Positions 5,633 through 10,250 of a stretch of DNA of 10,250 nt are shown one piece after another. The notes below the pieces were generated by a model, which was not told the origin of the DNA, ran no database searches, and saw only the letters and a list, made by a program, of their open reading frames with translations. Within the stretch, counting starts at the first letter, position 1. Every line of letters starts with the position of its first letter. The position numbers were made by a program, and so were the translations under genes. Source of the stretch: Chloroflexota bacterium (lineage in GTDB: Bacteria > Chloroflexota > UBA6077 > JADZDV01); contig JADZDV010000056.1 in NCBI GenBank assembly GCA_020850915.1, forward strand, positions 1-10,250, in the 5' to 3' direction.

Positions 5633-7354
5633 TTAGAGCACCAGGTCCTTGCCGACCGTTCGGCCGAAGATGACCGTTGCAATCATCAGGACCACCGTCT
5701 GCACCATGGCGAAGGCCGCCACGGTCGGCATGTCCTTCAAGGTCAGGAGCCAGAGCGCCACCGACATCACTTCCGTTCCGCTGGTGTACAGCAGCAGGGA
5801 GGCCGACAGCTCCCGGATGACGACGACGAACATCATCAGCCAGGCCGAGGCAAGACCCGGCTTCAGCAGCGGGAGCACGATCGCCTGGATCGTCTTGAGC
5901 CAGCTCGCCCCGCTCACCCGCCCGCACTCGTCCAGCTCGTGGCTGACCGAGAGCAGCACGGCCGAGACCGACTTCTGTGCTAGCGGCAGCCAGCGAGTCA
6001 TGTAGGCGACGAACAGGATGCCGAGCGTGGCGTAGAGCGGCGTCCGGATCCAGGCGATGAGCAACGCCATGCCGAGCGCCACCCCCGGCACGGCGATCGG
6101 CACCGTGCAGATGAAGTCCAGCACGGACCGGCCGCGGATCCTGGTGCGGTAGATGATGTACGAGAGGATGACCGCCAGCAGCGTGCCAACGGTCGCCACC
6201 GAGACGGCCAGCAGGAGGCTGTTCCGAATGGCGCGAACGGCCATGTCGTAGTCGAACAGCACGAACGCGTAGTTGTCCAGCGTGAACTCGGACAGGTCGA
6301 AATGGCCGCGCCAGACGTTCGACAGTGACACTTCGATCAACGCGAGGAACGGGAGGATGATCGCCACCAGGAGGTAGAGCAGGTTCAGGCCGAACGTCAG
6401 AAAGCGCCAGGGTCCGAGGTCGATGATGTTTGGGCGGTAGCCCTTGCCCGTCACCGTCACGAAGGAGCGCGGCATGATGATGCGCCGCTGGATGTAGACG
6501 CCGGCCATGGTCAGGCTCAGCACGATGGTCGCCAGCGCCGACGCGAGGTGCAGGTTTGGCGGGTATTGGAGCACCTCGTAGATCTCGATCGACAGGGTAT
6601 AGACACCCTCCGAGCGGCCCAGCGCCAGCGGCACTTCCAGCATGCCGCAGGCGATGAGGAAGACGAACAGCGCCCCATTCAGAATGGCCGGGGCGCTGAT
6701 CGGGACGGTCACCATGAGCATCGTACGCAGCACGCCCGCACCGTGTACCCGCGCCGTCTCCTCGAGCGACGGGTCCATGTTCCGAAAGGAGCTGAGGGTG
6801 AACAGGTAGACGTAGGGCGTACAGAACAGCGACATGACCCAGATCATCCCGCCCATGCCGTACGATGTCAGCGGCGAGTCGATGCCGAGCGTATCGCGCA
6901 GGAAGACATTGATCATCCCGATGTTCGGTGAGAGCAGGAAGCGCCAGGCCATCGCGCCGACGAATGACGAGGTAAAGAACGGTACAACGTTCAGGAACTC
7001 GAACTTGTCCCGGCCGAACGAGTTCGTGCGCGCGGTGATCCACGCCAGCACGACGCCCAGGATCGTCGAGCCAGCGGCCGTGCCGGCCGCGAGGATGAGG
7101 GTGTTGCCGACGGCGACACGCAGGCGAGCGGTGTCCAGAATGTACTGGAAGTTCGCCAGCGTAAACGCGTCGGTCTTGTTGTCAATGAAGCTGCCGAGCA
7201 GGAGCTGCCCCACCGGGTAGAGAATGCCAACGCTCGTGATGACGATGGCCGCCGCCATCACGAGCGTCTCGGCCCGCGGCATGGCGATGCCGCGCATGCC
7301 GCTGCGCGGCCGCGCGTTAGCAGCTCCGATCAGCGCTTCTTCCGTGCCTGCCAT
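5633..7354 (-). CDS. fbpB: ABC importer permease, fused two-domain FbpB-like protein
   Basis: This is the membrane channel of the importer, 573 residues, made of two BPD_transp_1 domains in one chain as in FbpB/AfuB and ThiP. The first helix begins around residue 30 after a short cytoplasmic N-terminus; about 12 helices follow. Each half has the cytoplasmic EAA loop that docks the ATPase: EETARVHGAGVLRTMLMVTVP (here in two parts, EETARVHGAG at 198-207 and VLRTMLMVTVP at 208-218) and DECGRVSGASWLKTIQAIVLP (DECGRVSGAS at 475-484, WLKTIQAIVLP after). Both show the family's conserved Gly. ATG at 7352-7354 is used; the RBS is weak (GGAAG about 16 bases away), so translation may depend on coupling to the binding-protein gene that ends 23 nt upstream. 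The length is normal and no frame damage is seen. It pairs with the 386-residue ATPase downstream. Confidence 0.92.
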   Translation of the reverse strand: MAGTEEALIGAANARPRSGMRGIAMPRAETLVMAAAIVITSVGILYPVGQLLLGSFIDNKTDAFTLANFQYILDTARLRVAVGNTLILAAGTAAGSTILGVVLAWITARTNSFGRDKFEFLNVVPFFTSSFVGAMAWRFLLSPNIGMINVFLRDTLGIDSPLTSYGMGGMIWVMSLFCTPYVYLFTLSSFRNMDPSLEETARVHGAGVLRTMLMVTVPISAPAILNGALFVFLIACGMLEVPLALGRSEGVYTLSIEIYEVLQYPPNLHLASALATIVLSLTMAGVYIQRRIIMPRSFVTVTGKGYRPNIIDLGPWRFLTFGLNLLYLLVAIILPFLALIEVSLSNVWRGHFDLSEFTLDNYAFVLFDYDMAVRAIRNSLLLAVSVATVGTLLAVILSYIIYRTRIRGRSVLDFICTVPIAVPGVALGMALLIAWIRTPLYATLGILFVAYMTRWLPLAQKSVSAVLLSVSHELDECGRVSGASWLKTIQAIVLPLLKPGLASAWLMMFVVVIRELSASLLLYTSGTEVMSVALWLLTLKDMPTVAAFAMVQTVVLMIATVIFGRTVGKDLVL

Positions 7355-7377
7355 GGACTAGCCAACGGCTTCCGCGC

Positions 7378-8649
7378 TCACTGCTTGAGGACGCGCTTGC
7401 GGAAGTCGTCCCGCGCGGCCTGGAGCTCGGCCTCGGTGATGCCCTTCTGGTCGAGCTTGATCAGGTTCAGCTCGGCGAGCGGCTTGATCAGCTCGGGATC
7501 CGGGGACTTCACGCCGTCGCGACCGGAGAGGTAGCCCTCGCCATTCTCCCAGAGCTGCGCCCCCTCGAGGCTACGGAAGTAGTCCATGAACAGCATGGCG
7601 GCGTTGGGATGCGGCGCGGCTTTCATGATGGCGGTCACGAGCGGCTGCGGCACAACGCCCTCGGACGGGTAGGCCGTCTTGAGCACGACGTTCTTCGTCT
7701 TCTTCGCGATGTAGACGTCCCCGGGCAAGCCCACCATAGTGAACGGGTACTCCCCCGAAATGACGGAGTCCATCCGCTGGGCCGACGAGCTGATGAGCTT
7801 CGGGCTCGTCTCGGCAATGGCGTCCCAGAACGACACGCCTGCCGCCTTGCCGACGCCAATGTAGTTCAACGTGGCCGAGATGGAGTCCGTTGGCGAGCTC
7901 ATCGCGACCTTGCCCTTCAACCGCGGCGCCAGCTTGGCCACGTCAGCCCAGGACGTGACGCTGATGTCCGGTAGGCTCTTCGGGTTCCAGGTGGGGATGT
8001 ACGTGTAGACGTCCGTCACCCAGTACGGCCGATTGTTCAGGTCGAGCTTGTCGGTGATGCTGTAGTTCTTGTACTCCGGCGACTCGTACGCCATCAGGTC
8101 GCCAGCCTTGGCGTGGTCCAGGAACCAGGCCATAGCGGCGACGTTGACCATGTCGTACGAGAGCTTGCCCGCCTTCAGCTCCTGGTCGATCGTGCCGGTG
8201 ATCTCGGCGGTGTTCTTGCGGGTCGCTTCGAGCGTGAAGGAGTCCGGCAGGTTGTACTTCTTCTTAAAAGCCGCCTCCATCGCTTTGCGGGCGTTCTGGT
8301 CCTCGAGCGAGCTGCCCAGCCAGGTCAGCTTGCCCTCCTGCTTGGCCCCCTCGACCAGCTTGGCGATGCGCGCCTGCTCGTCAGCAGGCGAAGCCGCCCC
8401 TGCAGCAGCGGCCGGCGAAGCCGCTGGCGCCGCGCTCGAGCCGGCGGCGGGCGAGGCGGCCGGGGCGGCGGCCGGCGAGGCCTGCGCGGCTGGCGCGGCT
8501 GGCGCGGCTGGCGCGGCTGGTGCGCTCGTGGCGGCCGGGGCGCTCTTTGGCGCTGCCGTCGGGCTGGCTCCGCCCGGAGAGCAGCTCAACAGTAGGAGCG
8601 CACTCAGGACGCCTGGTGCGATGCGCAGAAGGGGGGACATTGCTTGCAT
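7378..8649 (-). CDS. Extracellular solute-binding lipoprotein, AfuA/FbpA-like (ABC importer)
   Basis: This is the first gene of the importer operon: a cell-surface binding protein that delivers ligand to the fused permease. From ATG at 8647-8649 it has 423 residues; ATG at 8638-8640 (420 residues) is almost as good. A lipoprotein signal (LLRIAPGVLSALLLLSC) gives an acylation Cys at residue 23. A ~65-residue Ala/Pro/Ser linker (24-88) follows, unusually long and partly built from a 9-bp tandem DNA repeat. The mature domain (about 90-423) starts AKLVEGAKQEGKLTWLGSS, a typical opening of the family-1/6 (type II periplasmic-binding) fold of AfuA/FbpA proteins. Later blocks include KAGKLSYDMVNVAAMAWFL-like hinge sequence, YTYIPTWNP, TSWADVAKL, SGEYPFTMVGLPGDV and AAPHPNAAMLFMDYFRS. 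I cannot see the tandem Tyr pair of classical ferric-binding FbpA with certainty, so iron, phosphonate, thiamine-like or other ligands remain possible. Confidence 0.9.
   Translation of the reverse strand: MQAMSPLLRIAPGVLSALLLLSCSPGGASPTAAPKSAPAATSAPAAPAAPAAPAAQASPAAAPAASPAAGSSAAPAASPAAAAGAASPADEQARIAKLVEGAKQEGKLTWLGSSLEDQNARKAMEAAFKKKYNLPDSFTLEATRKNTAEITGTIDQELKAGKLSYDMVNVAAMAWFLDHAKAGDLMAYESPEYKNYSITDKLDLNNRPYWVTDVYTYIPTWNPKSLPDISVTSWADVAKLAPRLKGKVAMSSPTDSISATLNYIGVGKAAGVSFWDAIAETSPKLISSSAQRMDSVISGEYPFTMVGLPGDVYIAKKTKNVVLKTAYPSEGVVPQPLVTAIMKAAPHPNAAMLFMDYFRSLEGAQLWENGEGYLSGRDGVKSPDPELIKPLAELNLIKLDQKGITEAELQAARDDFRKRVLKQ
8484..8519 (-). repeat. Four perfect 9-bp tandem repeats coding the Ala/Pro linker
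   Basis: GCGCGGCTG (plus strand) repeats four times without a mismatch at 8484, 8493, 8502 and 8511. It encodes the APAAPAAPA part of the lipoprotein linker on the minus strand. The flanks (8390-8483) hold looser GCCGGCGA-type variants. Copy number could vary between strains without frameshift. Confidence 0.8.
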
Positions 8650-8704
8650 ACTCCCTGCCAGATCCCGCGTCAACGTGGTCTGGTCCGTCACGTGATTACG
8701 ATCG

Positions 8705-8734
8705 AGGATACTGCCTGGCAAGAGCAGAGTCCAA
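8705..8734 (-). promoter_or_regulatory. Candidate promoter of the ABC importer operon
   Basis: On the minus strand TTGGAC (8734-8729) and TATCCT (8710-8705) are separated by 18 bp and lie about 56 bp upstream of the binding-protein start. The match to a sigma-70 promoter is partial (only TTG of the -35 box is strong). No clear operator palindrome or riboswitch-like fold was recognised in 8650-8828. Confidence 0.25.
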
Positions 8735-8828
8735 GTTTTCCAGCGTGCGTCGGCGGCGCGCTGACGCTGGCCTGGCAGTTGTGCGCCCCCCGGGCCGATG
8801 CTACGCTGCCGACCGCGAAGACGGTGGT

Positions 8829-9179
8829 GTGAGCGGCTCCCATCGCAGGGGGTCGGCGCTCGCCACGAAGGAAGACAGCACGACACTCATCGTCGGGGGT
8901 AACGGCCACGAGTTCGAGCTGGCAGATGGCTGGGAGCAGCTTCCGGCCGGCTGGACGCATGACGACGTGGCGGGCGTGGCTGTGGACTCGCGGGACCGCG
9001 TCTACGTCTTCAATCGCGACGAGCATCCGGTCATCGTCTACGACCGCGAGGGCCGTCTCCTCGGCTCCTGAGGCGAGGGCATCTTCACGCATCCGCATGC
9101 CATCACCTGTACCGCTGGCGACGTGCTCTACCTGGCGGACGACGGCGACCACACGGTCAAGAAAGCGACGACGAGCGGC
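8829..9179 (+). pseudogene. NHL-propeller protein (peptidyl-alpha-hydroxyglycine alpha-amidating lyase-like), broken
   Basis: This fragment belongs to the six-bladed beta-propeller family annotated as peptidylglycine alpha-amidating lyase-like or NHL-repeat protein. Recognisable blocks are ELADGWEQLPAGWTHDDVAG, VAVDSRDRVYVFNRDEHPVI and YDREGRLLGS, which form the first propeller blade with the typical DRVYVFNR..HPV pattern. The frame then hits TGA at 9069-9071, exactly where relatives have Trp (GSWGEG). The same frame continues after it with GEGIFTHPHAI, then LYLADDGDHTVKKATTSG, the second blade. Similarity ends near 9179, so most of the ~300-residue protein is gone. No good RBS or ATG is visible; GTG at 8829 is the nearest in-frame start. 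A nonsense change plus truncation make it non-functional unless TGA is read through. It is divergent from the ABC operon. Confidence 0.75.
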
Positions 9180-9254
9180 CATCGCGGCGCTATCGCGCTC
9201 GACTTCCCGCGGGTATTCCTCGACGACGACATGGTTGTGGACGTCGATCGGCAT
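9177..9254 (-). pseudogene. Amidohydrolase family N-terminal fragment
   Basis: The minus strand from ATG 9252-9254 reads MPIDVHNHVVVEEYPREVER followed by DSAA. This is the start of an ACMSD/decarboxylase-type amidohydrolase, with the metal-binding HxH (His6, His8) of the TIM-barrel strand 1. Similarity ends after about 24-26 codons, where the sequence becomes the antisense of the broken NHL gene. The intact family is roughly 300-400 residues, so this is only the head of the gene. Its start lies 52 nt after the acyl-CoA dehydrogenase stop, same strand, so it was probably the next gene of that operon before truncation. A G-rich stretch before the ATG may be its RBS. GTG six bases earlier is an alternative start. 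Confidence 0.65.
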
Positions 9255-9306
9255 CGGCACCCCCCCAGGAACCGGGTGGGTCGGAAGGCGTGGGTGTCAT
9301 CGGGCC

Positions 9307-10250
9307 TCAGGAGTGGGTCCAGACCAGGGGCTTCTCACGCTTGAAGCCGGCGAGCAGCTCGGCGATCTTCAGGTAGCCGATATCGCGCGGGGCGGAGTGA
9401 TGGTAGACCTGGGTGTCGCGGATGTACTTCTGGAGCGGCATGGCGCGCGAGAGACCGACCCCACCGAACAGCGTGGAGGCTCTGACAGCAACCTCGAACG
9501 CCATCTCGGCCGCGAACAGGACGGGCATGCGGCCCAATGGCGTGCCCTCCGCCGCGGCGTAGTCCTCCGGGTGGTCGGCCGCCCAGGCTCCGCGGTAGAT
9601 CAGGGCGCGCGCCGCTTCCAGCTTGGTTGCCATGTCGGCTAGCGCCAGCCCTACCGCCTGGTGCTGGATGATCCGCTTGCCGCCCTGGACGCGACTCTTC
9701 GCGTAGTCGAGCGCCGCCTCGAACGCCGCGCGGCCGACGCCCAGGTTTGCCGCGCCCTGGCGGGGTGCCGAGCCAGCTCCCAGGCGGGTGATTGGAGGCC
9801 TGCCGGGCGCGCCGAGCACGTTCTCTGGCCCGACGACACAGTCCTCGAACGACAGCTCGGACCACGCCGCCAGCCGCCGCCCGGCCGGCTCGAGCGCCTG
9901 GCGATGGAGCCCCTTGCTGTCTCCCGGGACCAGGAACATGGTCGGCCCGGCGTCCGTCTTCGCGCGCACGGCGATGAGCTTTGCAATGACGCCGTTCGTC
10001 TGGAAGTTCTTGACGCCGTTGACGACCCAGGAGCCATCACCGCGCTGGCGCGCAACGGTGCGGTCGCCCTCCACCGGCGCCTCTTCCGAGAAGTAGTCGT
10101 AGCCGATGTCCGTGTCGGGCTCATGGAAGGCGATTGCGAGGTGGAAGGCGTCGTCGGCCAGAAAGACCGGCAGGACCCGCTCGCGCTGCTCGTCGTTCAT
10201 GGCGGAGTCGAACAGCATGTGCGAGAGCGCCGAGGTGTGAGTCAGCGTAA
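9307..10250 (-). CDS. Acyl-CoA dehydrogenase family flavoprotein (5' end outside window)
   Basis: This is the C-terminal ~313 residues of an acyl-CoA dehydrogenase; the N-terminal helical part lies beyond 10250 (family length about 380-400). Such enzymes oxidise acyl-CoA at C2-C3 using FAD. Visible blocks are HLAIAFHEPDTDIGYDYFSE (the substrate/FAD-contacting 'EP' strand of the middle domain), GSWVVNGVKNFQTNG (typical 'NG.K.wiTnG' block), LSFEDCVVGPENVLG, then the C-terminal helical domain with GVGRAAFEAALDYAKSRVQGG (split: GVGRAAFEAALDYAK and SRVQGG), IIQHQAVGLALADMATKLEAAR and LFGGVGLSRAMPLQKYIRDT. Where most members have a catalytic Glu in an Y-E-G-T motif, this one has VYHHSAPRDIGY, so the usual base is absent. 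It may use another residue or a different substrate. The stop at 9307-9309 is followed by an amidohydrolase fragment on the same strand. Confidence 0.88.
   Translation of the reverse strand, partial: TLTHTSALSHMLFDSAMNDEQRERVLPVFLADDAFHLAIAFHEPDTDIGYDYFSEEAPVEGDRTVARQRGDGSWVVNGVKNFQTNGVIAKLIAVRAKTDAGPTMFLVPGDSKGLHRQALEPAGRRLAAWSELSFEDCVVGPENVLGAPGRPPITRLGAGSAPRQGAANLGVGRAAFEAALDYAKSRVQGGKRIIQHQAVGLALADMATKLEAARALIYRGAWAADHPEDYAAAEGTPLGRMPVLFAAEMAFEVAVRASTLFGGVGLSRAMPLQKYIRDTQVYHHSAPRDIGYLKIAELLAGFKREKPLVWTHS

Noticed and set aside
5589..7043. 484-residue minus-strand open frame inside the permease
   Set aside because: Shifted-frame shadow, rich in Arg/His/Pro, without hydrophobic helices. 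The permease frame is plainly real.
8650..8886. N-terminal extension of the binding protein to 502 residues
   Set aside because: It would place a polar stretch before the lipoprotein signal, which must be N-terminal. Starts at 8649 or 8640 give a correct signal peptide.

Overview
The window is a GC-rich bacterial chromosome segment. Gene families (MetE-like zinc methyltransferase, NHL-propeller 'amidating lyase'-like protein, HxH amidohydrolase, acyl-CoA dehydrogenase, afu/fbp-type importer), the interspersed 'TCATCCTGA..G / CGAAGGATC' repeats and frequent TTG starts all suggest a Chloroflexota bacterium. That placement rests on recalled family resemblance, not on a search.

Layout, left to right. 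Positions 1-305 hold no intact gene; they contain a 9-bp hairpin and a decayed cluster of short interspersed repeats. Positions 299-734 (minus) are a broken MetE-like gene: start codon and RBS are present, but it has an internal deletion, a frameshift and a lost C-terminus. Positions 923-2122 (plus) encode a major facilitator transporter starting at TTG. Positions 2230-3390 (plus) encode an unrecognised single-pass membrane protein with long Ala/Thr/Gln/Pro low-complexity tracts. It converges, across a large hairpin (3397-3443), on a minus-strand stand-alone Cas4/AddB-like PD-(D/E)XK nuclease with four Fe-S-type cysteines (3440-4114). Upstream of the nuclease is a remnant of an IS701/DDE-type transposase (about 4190-4378), then an intrinsic-type terminator.

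Positions 4447-8649 (minus) are a complete three-gene ABC importer operon transcribed in the order lipoprotein binding protein, fused double permease, ATPase (AfuA/FbpA, FbpB, FbpC-like). The gaps are about 25 nt and the terminator at 4396-4420 follows the last gene. The likely substrate class is ferric iron or another small ligand of the same importer family; the exact ligand cannot be read from the sequence.

Right of the operon is a second zone of decay. A plus-strand NHL/lyase-like gene is interrupted by TGA where the family has Trp, then cut off. It abuts, in opposite orientation, the first ~25 codons of an amidohydrolase whose start lies just downstream of an acyl-CoA dehydrogenase that runs off the right edge.

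Overall this is ordinary transport and metabolism set among rearranged, decaying paralogues. I saw no CRISPR array, RNA gene, prophage or clearly new multi-gene system. The most notable points are the isolated four-Cys nuclease, the low-complexity membrane protein, and the head-to-head fusion of two gene fragments.
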